Assembly (NCBI GenBank): GCA_002238645.1
Contig: MPMT01000033.1
Coordinates: 1-51,065, forward strand
Length of the DNA stretch: 51,065 nt
Direction: 5' to 3'
Source of the DNA: Alphaproteobacteria bacterium bin52
GTDB lineage: Bacteria; Pseudomonadota; Alphaproteobacteria; Thalassobaculales; Thalassobaculaceae
Shown here: positions 16,062 through 25,738 of the stretch, piece after piece
How positions within the stretch are numbered: position 1 is the stretch's first letter
Layout of the letters: every line of letters begins with the position of its first letter
Notes under the pieces: model-generated
The model's database searches: none
Told to the model about the DNA's origin: nothing
The model's input: the letters and a program-made list of their open reading frames with translations, nothing else
Position numbers and translations under genes: made by a program

Positions 16062-17408
16062 ATGCCCTCCAGAACTCCCCTGGCCGCAGTCATCCTCGCC
16101 GCCGGCAAGGGGACCCGGATGAACTCTGCGCTACCGAAGGTGCTGCACCCGGTTGCCGGGCGCGAGATGATTGCCCACGTTCTTGCCGCCGTCTCCCCTC
16201 TCGACTGTGACGATGTCGTCGTGGTCGCGGCTGCAGACGACAATGCCGTGCCCAATGCCGTCGCGCCGGTCCGCGTCGCGGTTCAGAGCCGGGCACGCGG
16301 GACCGGGGACGCGACCCGAACGGCCCTCGAGGCACTCGGCGGGTTTGAGGGTACCGTGCTCGTGGCCTTCGGTGACACTCCGCTGGTCACGTCGGAAACG
16401 CTTGCCCGGCTGGTGGCGGCACGAACGCGGGACAATCCGCCCGGGGTGGTGCTCGCGGGATTCGAGGCCCCGGATCCAGCCCGCTACGGCAGCCTGGTAC
16501 AGTCATCGGACGGCTCGGTCGAACGGATTGTCGAGTTCGGGGAACGCGACGACATCGACCGGCCGGTTCGCCTGTACAACGGCGGGCTCATGGCGCTTGA
16601 CGGTTCACGGCTGGCGTACTGGTTGTCCAGGTTGCGTCCGGACAACGCCAAGGGTGAGCTGTATCTCACCGACGTCGTCGCACTCGCCCGTGAGGACGGG
16701 GTCCGGGTCACGGTCGAGGAAGTCGACCGTGACGAGATTATGGGCGTTGACACCCGCCCCGCCCTGGCCCGGGCCGAAGCGCTCGCGCAGCAGCGCCTGC
16801 GCACCGCCGCCATGGAGGCCGGAGCCTCCCTTCTCGCGCCGCAGACCGTGTTCCTGTCCTGGGATACCGTGGTCGGGCCGGATACCGTCATCCACCCCTA
16901 TGTCACCATCGGCCCGGGAACCACCATCTGCGAAGGGGCGGAAATTCGCAGCTTCTGTCACCTCGAGGGCGCCCGGATCGGACCGGGAGCGCGGATCGGA
17001 CCACACGCCCACCTGCGCCCGGGCGCCGATATCGGCCCTGAAGCCCGGGTCGGGAACTTCGTCGAGATCAAGGCGGCGAGGCTTGATTCCGGCGCGAAGG
17101 CCAGCCACCTCGCCTACATCGGTGACGCCAGCGTCGGCGAGGAGGCCAATATCGGAGCCGGAACCATCACCTGCAACTACGACGGATTCGACAAGCACAG
17201 GACCGAGATCGGTGCCGGGGCATTCATCGGCTCCAACAGCGCCCTGGTTGCTCCGGTCCGTGTCGGTGCGGGCGCGATCATCGGTGCCGGCAGCACGGTC
17301 ACGAACACGGTCGAAAAGGACGCGGTTGTCGTGGTACGAGGCGAAACCAGGGTCTCGCCGGGTGCGGCACGCCGCTTCAGGGCACGGCGTGCCGCAAGGA
17401 ACTCGTAG
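16062..17408 (+). CDS. glmU: Bifunctional GlmU: UDP-GlcNAc pyrophosphorylase / GlcN-1-P acetyltransferase
   Basis: Makes UDP-N-acetylglucosamine, the precursor of peptidoglycan and lipid A. The N-terminal uridyltransferase has LAAGKGTRMNS and LPKVLHPVAG, with the FGDTPLV catalytic strand. From about residue 260 a left-handed beta helix of hexapeptide repeats (IGPGTTICEGAEI, IGPGARIGPHAHL) forms the acetyltransferase; NIGAGTITCNYDG near residue 370 is diagnostic. The length of 448 is normal. glmS follows after 18 bases, so two steps of the same pathway are coexpressed. Confidence 0.97.
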   Translation: MPSRTPLAAVILAAGKGTRMNSALPKVLHPVAGREMIAHVLAAVSPLDCDDVVVVAAADDNAVPNAVAPVRVAVQSRARGTGDATRTALEALGGFEGTVLVAFGDTPLVTSETLARLVAARTRDNPPGVVLAGFEAPDPARYGSLVQSSDGSVERIVEFGERDDIDRPVRLYNGGLMALDGSRLAYWLSRLRPDNAKGELYLTDVVALAREDGVRVTVEEVDRDEIMGVDTRPALARAEALAQQRLRTAAMEAGASLLAPQTVFLSWDTVVGPDTVIHPYVTIGPGTTICEGAEIRSFCHLEGARIGPGARIGPHAHLRPGADIGPEARVGNFVEIKAARLDSGAKASHLAYIGDASVGEEANIGAGTITCNYDGFDKHRTEIGAGAFIGSNSALVAPVRVGAGAIIGAGSTVTNTVEKDAVVVVRGETRVSPGAARRFRARRAARNS

Positions 17409-17426
17409 CCCGGGAGCACGTCGTCC

Positions 17427-19250
17427 ATGTGTGGCATCATCGGTATTGTCGGCTCCCGGCCGGTCGCGCCCCGGATACTGGAAGGGCTCGAGCGCCTCGA
17501 GTACCGCGGCTACGATTCGGCGGGAATGGCAACGGTATCCGGCGACGGCATCGGCCTTCGCCGCACGGCGGGTCGGGTCGAAACACTGAAGCGGCTGGTT
17601 GCAGGATCGCCACTGTCCGGCCAGCTGGGCATCGGTCACACCCGGTGGGCAACCCACGGCAAGGTGACCCTGTGCAACACCCACCCCCACGTCGTCGGAC
17701 AGATCGCCGTGGTCCACAACGGCATAATCGAGAATTTCGAGGAGCTCCGTCGCACGCTCGAACCGCGCAACCTCAGGTACCGGAGTCAGACCGACTCCGA
17801 GATCGTTGCACACCTTCTGTACCTCGAACTCCTTGACGACCCCGATCCGGAACGGGCGATGCGCTCGGTCCTGGAACGGCTCCAGGGCGCCTTCTCCCTG
17901 GTGATCATGAATGCCGACCAGCCGGACATGCTCATGGTGGCGCGTCGCAGCTCGCCGCTTGTTGCCGGGTTCGGTGAGGACGAGATGTTCGTCGGTTCGG
18001 ATGCCCGTGCCCTGGTTCACCTGACCAGGCGCCTCGTCTACCTGGAGGACGGCGACTGGGCGGTGGTGCGCCGGGAATCGATCGAGTTGCACGACGCTTC
18101 CCACCGGCCAGTCGAACGCGCCGTCCGGCACAGCGAAGTCCAGGACGAAAAACCCGACCCCGGCGAGTTCCCCCACTTCATGGCCAAGGAAATCCACGAG
18201 CAACCCGAGGCGGTCACCTACACGCTACACCGCTACGTTGAACCCGCTGGAGGAGAGCTGAAGTTCCCGGAGTTTCCATTCGACGCTCGCGACGTGCCAC
18301 GGATGTCGATCGTCGCCGCCGGCACGAGCTACTACGCCGGCATGGTGGCGCGGTACTGGTTTGAACGTCTGGCCCGGCTGTCGATCGACGTCGACATCGC
18401 ATCGGAGTTCCGGTACCGCGATCCGGTGCTCGCCCCCGGTGGCGCCGTGCTGGCGATCTCGCAATCCGGAGAGAGCATCGACACGCTGATGGCACTCAGG
18501 GAGGCCCGGGCCGGGGGTCAGCATGTCCTGAGCCTGGTCAACATGGCCGAAAGCACGATCGAGCGTGAGAGCGACGTGACACTCCACACCGCCGCCGGGC
18601 CCGAGTACAGCGTCGCCTCGACCAAGGCCTTTACCACCCAGCTGGTTGTCCTGGCCTGTCTGGCCGTTTCCTGGGGCCTGCAGCGGGGCACTCTCGAGGC
18701 GGCAGAGGCTTCGGTTGCCCTTGACGCACTCGCCCGGGTGCGCGCCGGTCTGGCAGGGATCCTGGCCGACACGGGGTGCTGGGACGAATGCGTGGGCCAA
18801 CTCGCCCGGGCGCGCGACATCATCTATCTCGGTCGCGGGAGCAACTATCCCATAGCGCTCGAAGGTGCGTTGAAACTGAAGGAAATCACCTACATCCACG
18901 CCGAGGGGTTCGGTGCGGGCGAGATGAAGCACGGCCCGATCGCGCTGATCGAACCGGGAACCCCGGTTGTCGTGGTGGCTCCACACGACAAGTGGTTCGA
19001 CAAGACGGCGTCGAATGTCGCGGAAGCACGGTCGCGCGGCGCCCGCATCGCGCTGATTTCGGATCGCACCGGCATCGAGAAACTGGCAGGAGCCGCGACC
19101 TGGACCCTTCCCCTGCCGGACTCACATGCGCTCACCGCCCCGATTCTCGCCACGGCGCATGTCCAGATGCTCGCCTACCGGACAGCGGTAACGCTCGGCA
19201 CCGACGTCGACCGTCCCAAGAACCTCGCCAAGACCGTTACCGTCGAGTAA
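17427..19250 (+). CDS. glmS: Glutamine-fructose-6-phosphate aminotransferase (isomerizing)
   Basis: First committed step of hexosamine synthesis: fructose 6-phosphate plus glutamine gives glucosamine 6-phosphate. The start codon is fixed by the essential Cys2 (MCGIIGIVG), the glutaminase nucleophile after Met removal. RGYDSAG and GHTRWATHG complete the glutaminase domain. Two SIS isomerase domains follow (AAGTSYYAG, AISQSGESIDT, and later HAEGFGAGEMKHGP), and the protein ends in NLAKTVTVE, the conserved tail at the active site. At 607 residues it is full length. There is no room for a glmS ribozyme between glmU and this gene, as expected outside Firmicutes. Confidence 0.97.
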   Translation: MCGIIGIVGSRPVAPRILEGLERLEYRGYDSAGMATVSGDGIGLRRTAGRVETLKRLVAGSPLSGQLGIGHTRWATHGKVTLCNTHPHVVGQIAVVHNGIIENFEELRRTLEPRNLRYRSQTDSEIVAHLLYLELLDDPDPERAMRSVLERLQGAFSLVIMNADQPDMLMVARRSSPLVAGFGEDEMFVGSDARALVHLTRRLVYLEDGDWAVVRRESIELHDASHRPVERAVRHSEVQDEKPDPGEFPHFMAKEIHEQPEAVTYTLHRYVEPAGGELKFPEFPFDARDVPRMSIVAAGTSYYAGMVARYWFERLARLSIDVDIASEFRYRDPVLAPGGAVLAISQSGESIDTLMALREARAGGQHVLSLVNMAESTIERESDVTLHTAAGPEYSVASTKAFTTQLVVLACLAVSWGLQRGTLEAAEASVALDALARVRAGLAGILADTGCWDECVGQLARARDIIYLGRGSNYPIALEGALKLKEITYIHAEGFGAGEMKHGPIALIEPGTPVVVVAPHDKWFDKTASNVAEARSRGARIALISDRTGIEKLAGAATWTLPLPDSHALTAPILATAHVQMLAYRTAVTLGTDVDRPKNLAKTVTVE

Positions 19251-19331
19251 CGGGTTGTCCGCGGCCCGTGCACGATCGCATCGGTGCATGAATCAAGGCA
19301 GCCAGGCAAGGCAGCAGCGGATCCCCGGCGG

Positions 19332-21260
19332 TCAGCCTGCACCCGTCTTTCCGGCGACCCCGGACAGATCCGCGCCCAGCAACCGGATGACCTCATCGGC
19401 AGCCTGGTCGACGGTCATCGCCGTCGTATCGACCCGCAATGCCGGCGCGAGCGGCGGTTCGTAGGGCGAGTCGATGCCGGTAAAGCGGACGAGTTCCCCC
19501 TTGCGGGCCCTCGCATACAGACCCTTCGGGTCGCGCTCCTCGCAGACCTCGAGCGGCGTGTCGACGAAGACCTCGTGGAACTCGCCCGTCTCCAGCAGGT
19601 CGCGTGCCATTTCGCGTTCCGACCGGAACGGGGAAATGAAGGAAACGATCACGACCAGGCCGGCATCGACCATCAACTTCGCCACCTCGGCCACCCGGCG
19701 GATGTTCTCGACCCGATCCTGATCCGTAAAGCCGAGGTCCCTGTTCAGCCCATGCCTGACGTTGTCGCCGTCCAGCAGGTAGGTGTGCATACCCAGCCGG
19801 TGCAACTTCTGTTCCACCCGGTCCGCAATGGTCGACTTGCCGGCACCAGACAGCCCGGTCATCCAGATCACGCTGGGACGTTGACCGATCGCACGCGCGC
19901 GCGTCGCCTTGTCGATCTTCATGTCCTGCCAGACGATGTTGCTGGCACGCCGCAGGGCGAACGCCGCGATGCCGGCGCCGACGGTCGCGTTGGTGAACCG
20001 GTCGATCAGGACGAAGGCGCCCGTCTTCCTGTTGACCGAATAGGCGTCGAACGGGACGGGACGGTCCAGCGACAGCTTGCAGTACCCGACCTCGTTCAGG
20101 TGCAACGACTTGGCGGCAAGCCGTCCCAGCGTGTCGACGTCGATCCTGTGGGTCAGGTCGGTGACCTGGGCGACAGCAGAAGCGGACGCGAACCGAACCA
20201 GATAGGGCCGCCCCGGCAGCATGGGGTGCGTATCCATCCAGATCACGTGGGCAGCGAGCTGATCGGAAAGTTCCGGCGGCCGGTCGACCGTTGCAAGCAT
20301 GTCCCCGCGGCTCACGTCGACTTCGTCGGTGAGCACCAGGGTGACCGCCTGGCCAGCCACGGCCTCCTCCAGATCACCGGACGGGCCCAGGATGCGCTCG
20401 ACCGCCGTCTGCCTGCCCGACGGGCTGACGACCACCGCTTCTCCCCGTCGGACCGAACCCGATGCCACGCTGCCGCTGAAGCCGCGGAAGTCCGGATTGG
20501 GACGATTGACCCACTGGACGGGCAGCCGGAACGCGCCTGCCCGCTCCCCGTCGCCGACCGGAACGGTTTCCAGCACTTCCATCAGCGTCGGGCCCTCGTA
20601 CCACGGCGTGGAGGCTGCGCGGACAAGGACGTTGTCGCCCTTGAGCGCGGACAGCGGGACAGCCGTCACACCCGTGAGATCAAGAGCGCCGGCGAGTGCC
20701 CCGAAGTCCCGGACAATCGACCGGAAGACATCCTGGTCGTAACCGACCAGATCCATCTTGTTGACGGCGAGGATCACCTTGTGGATGCCGAAAAGCCGGA
20801 CGATGTAGGCGTGTCGCCGCGTTTGGGTCAGGATCCCCTTGCGGGCATCGACCAGCACCAGCGCGATATCGGAATTCGAGGCGCCCGTGGCCATGTTTCG
20901 CGTGTACTGCTCGTGACCCGGAGCATCGATGGCGATGAACTTGCGCCGGTCACGCTCGAAATAGCGGTACGCGACATCAATGGTGATGCCCTGTTCGCGT
21001 TCTGCCTGCAGGCCATCGACGAGCAGGGCAAGATCGACGGCGTCGCCCTGGGTACCGTAGGTCCGGCTTTCGGCCCTGGCAGCGGAGACCTGGTCCGCGA
21101 AAACCGTGTTCGAGTCGTGGAGCAGCCGGCCCAGCAGGGTGGACTTGCCGTCATCCACCGACCCGCAGATGACGAATCGCAACTGGTCCTTGCGTTCCTG
21201 GGCTGCGAAGAAGGCGTCGATGTCTGCCGACGGGTATGCCGTGTCTGCATCGGGCGACAT
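19332..21260 (-). CDS. cysNC: Fused sulfate adenylyltransferase GTPase subunit and APS kinase
   Basis: CysN powers sulfate adenylylation by GTP hydrolysis and CysC phosphorylates adenylyl sulfate to PAPS. The GTPase half carries GSVDDGKST (33-41), DAPGHEQY and NKMDLVG; translation-factor-like barrels follow. The kinase half begins near residue 455 with its own P-loop GLSGAGKST at 469-477, then [15 protein letters not shown]. The fusion is common in alphaproteobacteria. The start shares one base with the cysD stop (TGATG), so coupling is tight. The 81-base gap to glmS on the other strand holds only a weak imperfect hairpin at about 19269-19287. Confidence 0.96.
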   Translation of the reverse strand: MSPDADTAYPSADIDAFFAAQERKDQLRFVICGSVDDGKSTLLGRLLHDSNTVFADQVSAARAESRTYGTQGDAVDLALLVDGLQAEREQGITIDVAYRYFERDRRKFIAIDAPGHEQYTRNMATGASNSDIALVLVDARKGILTQTRRHAYIVRLFGIHKVILAVNKMDLVGYDQDVFRSIVRDFGALAGALDLTGVTAVPLSALKGDNVLVRAASTPWYEGPTLMEVLETVPVGDGERAGAFRLPVQWVNRPNPDFRGFSGSVASGSVRRGEAVVVSPSGRQTAVERILGPSGDLEEAVAGQAVTLVLTDEVDVSRGDMLATVDRPPELSDQLAAHVIWMDTHPMLPGRPYLVRFASASAVAQVTDLTHRIDVDTLGRLAAKSLHLNEVGYCKLSLDRPVPFDAYSVNRKTGAFVLIDRFTNATVGAGIAAFALRRASNIVWQDMKIDKATRARAIGQRPSVIWMTGLSGAGKSTIADRVEQKLHRLGMHTYLLDGDNVRHGLNRDLGFTDQDRVENIRRVAEVAKLMVDAGLVVIVSFISPFRSEREMARDLLETGEFHEVFVDTPLEVCEERDPKGLYARARKGELVRFTGIDSPYEPPLAPALRVDTTAMTVDQAADEVIRLLGADLSGVAGKTGAG

Positions 21261-22153
21261 CAGAAATACCCCTCCATCTTCTTTCTCTCCATCGATCCGA
21301 GCCGGTCGTGATCGATCGCCCTGCCCTGACGTTCGGAGATCGCGCTCCGGGACAGTTCGAGCACGACTTCCCGTACCGTGGCCGCGCCGGAGTCCACCGC
21401 CCCGGTCAGCGGAAAGCAGCCGAGAGTACGGAAGCGGACCAGGCGGTCTTCCGGTTCCTCCCCGGGGTGGAGGGGCAACCGTTCGTCGTCAACCATGATC
21501 AGCTGGCCGTCGCGTTCCACGATCGGGCGCCTTGCTGCGAAATACAACGGCACGACGGGAATGGCCTCGCGGTGGATGTATTGCCACACGTCGAGTTCGG
21601 TCCAGTTCGACAGCGGGAAGACTCGCACGCTTTCGCCGGGCGAGATGCGGGTATTGTAGAGCGACCACGGTTCCGGTCGCTGGTTCCTGGGATCCCAGCG
21701 ATGCGACCGGTCCCGGAAGGAGAAGATCCGCTCCTTGGCGCGCGACTTCTCCTCGTCGCGCCGGGCGCCACCGAAAGCCGCATCGAAACCGTGCCGGTCG
21801 AGCGCCTGTTTCAGCGCCTCGGTCTTCATCACGTCGGTGTGCAGGCCCGGACCATGGGTGATCGGGTTGATTCCGCGATCCACGCCCTCCCGGTTGATGT
21901 GGACGATCAGGTCGAGGCCGAGACGGGCTGCCGTTTCGTCGCGAAACCGGATCATCTCCCGGAACTTCCATGTGGTGTCGACGTGCAGCAGCGGGAACGG
22001 GAGCCTGCCCGGCGCAAAGGCCTTGAGCGCCAGGTGCAGCATGACGCTCGAATCCTTGCCGATCGAATACAGCATGACCGGCCTGCGAAACTCCGCCGCC
22101 ACCTCCCGAAAGACGTGAATGCTCTCGGACTCGAGGTGATCGAGGTGCGTCAT
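21260..22153 (-). CDS. cysD: Sulfate adenylyltransferase subunit 2
   Basis: The catalytic ATP-sulfurylase subunit, forming APS from ATP and sulfate together with CysN. The PP-loop motif appears as [30 protein letters not shown] and the C-terminal [11 protein letters not shown]...[10 protein letters not shown] tail are conserved. The ATG at 22153 opens the usual [18 protein letters not shown]; an in-frame ATG at 22195 is also possible but adds unconserved residues. Its upstream region abuts an IS605-type element whose right end lies within about 120 bases of the start, so the native promoter may have been separated from the gene or altered. Confidence 0.96.
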   Translation of the reverse strand: MTHLDHLESESIHVFREVAAEFRRPVMLYSIGKDSSVMLHLALKAFAPGRLPFPLLHVDTTWKFREMIRFRDETAARLGLDLIVHINREGVDRGINPITHGPGLHTDVMKTEALKQALDRHGFDAAFGGARRDEEKSRAKERIFSFRDRSHRWDPRNQRPEPWSLYNTRISPGESVRVFPLSNWTELDVWQYIHREAIPVVPLYFAARRPIVERDGQLIMVDDERLPLHPGEEPEDRLVRFRTLGCFPLTGAVDSGAATVREVVLELSRSAISERQGRAIDHDRLGSMERKKMEGYF

Positions 22154-22270
22154 TCCTGCCCGTTCCTGCTCGCGCACCATGATCCCGGCGGCCACACATC
22201 CCTGTTGCGGGCCTATCGAATACCCGCACTGGTCACATGGAGCAAACCGGAAGTCTGCCGCCGGCGCCGT

Positions 22271-22400
22271 GTCCCAGCACCGGTTTCCAGCCGAGTGCTG
22301 GCCTCTCGCCGTCCGGACCCGGCCTCAGTTCCGACTAAAACCCTTTGGGACTGATCCCGAATACTTGACAGCTCACGCTGCCGGCCTCCGATCCATTTCA
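22271..22400 (-). ncRNA. Candidate omega-RNA (reRNA) scaffold at the tnpB 3' end
   Basis: TnpB nucleases use an RNA that overlaps the 3' end of tnpB and runs out of the right end into flanking DNA as guide. Here the minus strand after the tnpB stop (22373) has several pairings: GGGA/TCCC, CAGT/ACTG, GCCG/CGGC, and a final strong hairpin at 22274-22301 (CCAGCAC-T-CGG with CCGGTGCTGG, loop CTGGAAA). If the scaffold ends shortly after this hairpin, the guide would match DNA just upstream of cysD. Boundaries and expression are inferred. Confidence 0.42.
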
Positions 22401-23646
22401 CGGGTCGTCGGGGTCGCTGAGTGCGAACGCCCCTTGCCGTGCAGCTGCGCCAGTCCCCGACGCCGGATGTTGCGGGCCGCGTTCAGGTCCGCATGGTCCG
22501 CGTGGCCGCAGGCCACGCACTCGAAACTCGCCGGGCTGCGGCGTGAGGCCGCATGCGTCTGGCCGCACGCGGCGCAGGTCTGGCTGGTGTGCCGGGGATC
22601 GACGACGATCAGCCGCGGCGCCTTGTACTCGAACATGGCGCGAAGTCCGCTCCAACCGGTCGCCAGGATGACGCGGTTCAGGCCGGCTTTCTGCCGCACA
22701 TTCTGACCGGGCGCGTCCACCGTGCCCTTCGCCGATGCGGTCATGGCGCGCGTCTGCAGCGCCTCGACCGCGACGGTGCCGCGGGCCAGCCCGCGCGAGA
22801 CGTGGTGATGCCAGTTGCGCCGCCGCATGGCGAGGCGACGTTGCGTGCGGGCGAGCCGTTGGCGCGTGCGCTCGCGCCGCCTCGAGCCCCGGCGCTGCCG
22901 GGCCAGCCGACGCTGCTGGCGCCGGATCTTCGCCTCGAGACGCCGCGGGTCGGGGGCATGCAGGATGCGGGCGTGGCGGCCGTCGCTGACGGCGACCTGA
23001 CCGACGTTCATGTCGACACCGGTCACGGTCCCGTCGTCCGGGCGGTCTGCGGCGGCGATGGCGTAGCAGACCACCGCCATCCATTTGCCATTGACGCGCT
23101 TGAGCGTGGCCTGCACGGGTTCCGCGTCCGGGTACGGGTTGCCGCCGCGCCGGCGCAGCCTGAGCCAGCCCAGCTTCGGAAAATACAGCCGGTCGCCCCG
23201 GATGCGGACGTCCTGCGGGATCGTCACGCTGTCGCGGCCGCGGCGCTTGAACCGGGGGCGCCCGGCCTCGCCCCGGAAGAACCGAACCGCTGCCAGGCGT
23301 CGGCCTGGTGTTTCAGGGTGTAGCGCACCGGAACATACGGCATGGCCTGCAGCCAGGGCGTCACCCGGCGGAGCTGCGTGAACGCCTTGCCCGGCGTGAA
23401 GAACGTCGGGGCCGGCGGTCGCGCGCCGCACATCCGCGCGACGTCGACCAGCTGCGCCTGCTGGTCCAGCATCTCGTTCCAGACGAACCGGCAGGCGCCG
23501 GCGACCGCCGCCAGGCGCCTGGCGGTCGCCGGACGGTCGAACAGCACACGGTAGACGATCTGTCGATGTTCCAGGCCGTCCGGTGTGTCCGTCGCCGGCT
23601 TTTCAGCGGTATGATCGAGCCGGCCAGCCGGCTGACGTTGTTGCAT
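22373..23646 (-). pseudogene. tnpB: Frameshifted tnpB (RNA-guided nuclease of IS605 elements)
   Basis: TnpB is the RuvC-type, RNA-guided endonuclease ancestral to Cas12. The N-terminal part (ATG 23646, about 121 residues to DAWQRF) and the rest (FRGEAGRPRFKRRG onward, about 301 residues) are in different frames. At 23280-23289 the sequence AACCG is repeated in tandem (plus-strand view); removing one copy restores an uninterrupted frame of about 422 residues. The RuvC acidic residues survive (GVDMN, AVEALQ, ADLNAARNI), as does the zinc finger CAACG...CVACG. Inactivation therefore looks recent. A programmed frameshift is less likely, since no slippery heptamer is apparent. Confidence 0.8.
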
Positions 23647-23653
23647 TCTTGTT

Positions 23654-23682
23654 CTTGTTCCATAGAACAATAATGGAACAAG
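23654..23682. repeat. Left-end stem-loop of the IS605-type element
   Basis: CTTGTTCCAT (23654-23663) and ATGGAACAAG (23673-23682) are perfect inverted repeats around a 9-base loop. The structure lies 8 bases before the tnpB start and is much more AT-rich than its surroundings. Subterminal hairpins of this kind are recognised by Y1 transposases at IS200/IS605 ends. Confidence 0.55.
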
Positions 23683-23690
23683 ATGAGCAT

Positions 23691-24230
23691 CGGATACGGC
23701 TCTGTCAACCTTTCGATACAAGCCCCAACCCTTTCGTTCCTGCCGATCGAAAATCCCCCACTCCGGTCTTTGTCCCGTTCCGTCCGGCTCGGCGTTGAAG
23801 CTGTGGCTGCTGGCTGGGTTGTGGGGAACCGGTCCGCAGCAGCGGACGGACCGCTCCGTTCCTGTATCCGGTTCGCTCGACGGTCGTGCGGAGAACAGCA
23901 GCGCACTGCGCAGGGCCGCCGAACGCCATTGCGGAATCGTGGTGACGGCACGAGCACCGGCCGCGCATGAGCGCACGCACCACCCTGCGGCCGTCGATAT
24001 TCCGACTTGGGGCAGTGCAGCACCAGCCGACCCGGACGCTGCATCCCGGCAGGTTGTGCTTGTCGCCGATCGGCGCGGTCGGGTAGGATTGCTGCACTGC
24101 AAGAGGCGTCGGCGTCATGTCCGTGCGCTGCTGCATCGAACCCAGCAGATTGACCGGCAACCGGGACGCGAAGATACCGGCTCCCGGGTGTCGCGCCGCG
24201 ACCCCGACAACCCCGTCCGCGGAGATCGTC
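23691..24230 (+). other. Spacer between the IS element and gabD
   Basis: About 540 bases without a credible gene; translations are Arg/Pro/Ser-rich in every frame. The best signal is a promoter candidate for gabD: TTGTCG at 24060-24065, 18 bases, TAGGAT at 24084-24089. On the minus strand a TTGACA around 23713 could drive tnpB, with a poor -10. Confidence 0.35.
24060..24089 (+). promoter_or_regulatory. Candidate promoter of the gabD-gor-cysS run
   Basis: TTGTCG and TAGGAT are separated by 18 bases, with the -10 box 141 bases before the gabD start. It is the best-matching pair in the spacer, but neither box is perfect. Confidence 0.35.
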
Positions 24231-25721
24231 ATGAACCTTGCCGACAGACTGGCAGACCCGTCACTGTTTCGCCAGCAGGCCTACGTCAACGGCGCCTGGA
24301 CTGACGCCGAAGGTGGCGGCGTGATCCCGGTGAGCGATCCTGCCACCGGAGCGGTGATCGGAACCGTGCCCGACATGGGCGCACCCGATACCAGGACCGC
24401 GATCGAGGCGGCAAATGCCGCGTGGCCGGCCTGGCGCAGCCTGACAGGCAAGCAGCGGGCCGCGATTCTGCGGCGCTGGTTCGACCTCATGACCGAAAAC
24501 GCCGACGACCTGGCCGCAATCATGACTGCCGAACAGGGCAAGCCAGTTGCGGAAGCCCGCGGTGAGATCGCCTATGGCGCCTCGTTCATCGAGTGGTTCT
24601 CCGAGGAGGCCAAGCGGATCTATGGTGACGTGATCCCGCACCACCAGGACGGAAAGCGGATCGTCGTCATCCGTCAGCCGGTCGGTGTCGTCGCCGCCAT
24701 CACGCCCTGGAACTTCCCCAACGCGATGATCACCCGCAAGGCGGCGCCGGCCCTTGCCGCCGGCTGTCCGATCGTGATCAAGCCGGCGAAGATGACGCCG
24801 TTTTCGGCCCTCGCCATGGGCGAACTCGCCACCCGTGCCGGCATTCCGGCCGGGGTGTTCAACGTGGTCACCGGCGCACGCTCCGGCGAAATCGGCAGCG
24901 AGATGACCACGAGCCCGCTGGTCCGCAAGGTGACCTTCACCGGCTCGACCGGTATCGGCAAGATCCTGATGCAGCAGTCGGCCAGTACCGTGAAGAAGAT
25001 CTCGCTCGAACTCGGCGGCAACGCTCCGCTGATCGTGTTCGACGACGCCGATCTCGAACAGGCGGTTTCCGGCGCCATCGCCTGCAAGTTCCGCAACGCC
25101 GGGCAGACCTGCGTCTGCGCCAATCGCATCTTCGTCCAGGACGGAATCTACGACGAGTTCGCCCGCCGCTTCGCCGAGGCGACCGCGGCCATGAAGATGG
25201 GGAACGGATTCGAGGACGGGGTGGTGATCGGTCCCATGATCGAGACCGCGGCGGTGGAAAAGACCGAGGAACACATCCGCGATGCCATTGCCCTGGGCGC
25301 GAGCGTGGCGAGCGGCGGTACCCGCAGCCCGCTCGGCGAACTGTTCTACACGCCGACAGTGCTGACCGATGCCACCCGCGATATGGCGATCTTCCGCGAG
25401 GAAACCTTCGGGCCGGTCGCTCCGCTGTTCCGGTTCCGCGACGAGGCCGAGGTCATCGACCTCGCCAACGATACCGAGTTCGGCCTCGCGTCCTACTTCT
25501 ACGCGCGCGACCTCGGTCGGGTCTGGCGGGTCGCGGAGGCGCTGGAGTACGGCATGGTGGCAGTCAACGAGGGTATCCTGTCGACCGAGGTCGCGCCGTT
25601 CGGCGGCATCAAGGAATCCGGACTCGGACGCGAGGGCTCCAAATACGGAATGGATGAGTACACCGAGCTCAAGTACATCCTCATGGGCGGACTTGACAGC
25701 CCGGTCACTCCCCGGGCCTGA
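24231..25721 (+). CDS. gabD: NAD(P)-dependent succinate-semialdehyde dehydrogenase
   Basis: Aldehyde dehydrogenase of 496 residues that most resembles GabD, which oxidises succinate semialdehyde to succinate at the end of GABA breakdown. The catalytic cysteine is C294 in NAGQTCVCANR, where the second Cys two residues on is typical of GabD; the general base is E260 in SLELGGNAP. PWNFP and FTGSTGIGK mark the cofactor site. GGAG precedes ATG 24231, and residues upstream of it are not conserved. No GABA transaminase gene is nearby, so the source of the semialdehyde is unknown. gor follows after 17 bases. Confidence 0.92.
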   Translation: MNLADRLADPSLFRQQAYVNGAWTDAEGGGVIPVSDPATGAVIGTVPDMGAPDTRTAIEAANAAWPAWRSLTGKQRAAILRRWFDLMTENADDLAAIMTAEQGKPVAEARGEIAYGASFIEWFSEEAKRIYGDVIPHHQDGKRIVVIRQPVGVVAAITPWNFPNAMITRKAAPALAAGCPIVIKPAKMTPFSALAMGELATRAGIPAGVFNVVTGARSGEIGSEMTTSPLVRKVTFTGSTGIGKILMQQSASTVKKISLELGGNAPLIVFDDADLEQAVSGAIACKFRNAGQTCVCANRIFVQDGIYDEFARRFAEATAAMKMGNGFEDGVVIGPMIETAAVEKTEEHIRDAIALGASVASGGTRSPLGELFYTPTVLTDATRDMAIFREETFGPVAPLFRFRDEAEVIDLANDTEFGLASYFYARDLGRVWRVAEALEYGMVAVNEGILSTEVAPFGGIKESGLGREGSKYGMDEYTELKYILMGGLDSPVTPRA

Positions 25722-25738
25722 CGCAGGAAAGGGTCGGC

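Larger units (their letters stand above)
22265..23690 (-). mobile_element. IS200/IS605-group element, tnpB-only (IS1341-type)
   Basis: The unit contains a degenerate tnpB, a 10-bp stem-loop just before it at 23654-23682 (left end on the minus strand) and structured DNA after the tnpB stop (22271-22372, right end). No Y1 transposase (tnpA) is present, so movement would need help in trans. Exact ends are not visible because this family creates no target duplication and has no terminal inverted repeats; the coordinates are estimates to within some tens of bases. Confidence 0.6.

Noticed and set aside
19284..21311. A 675-codon open frame on the plus strand opposite cysNC
   Set aside because: Composition is that of a shadow frame, and the minus strand encodes CysN and CysC motifs throughout.
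23270..23300. Programmed ribosomal frameshift in tnpB
   Set aside because: No slippery heptamer or stimulatory structure is evident, and a simple 5-bp tandem duplication explains the frame change.
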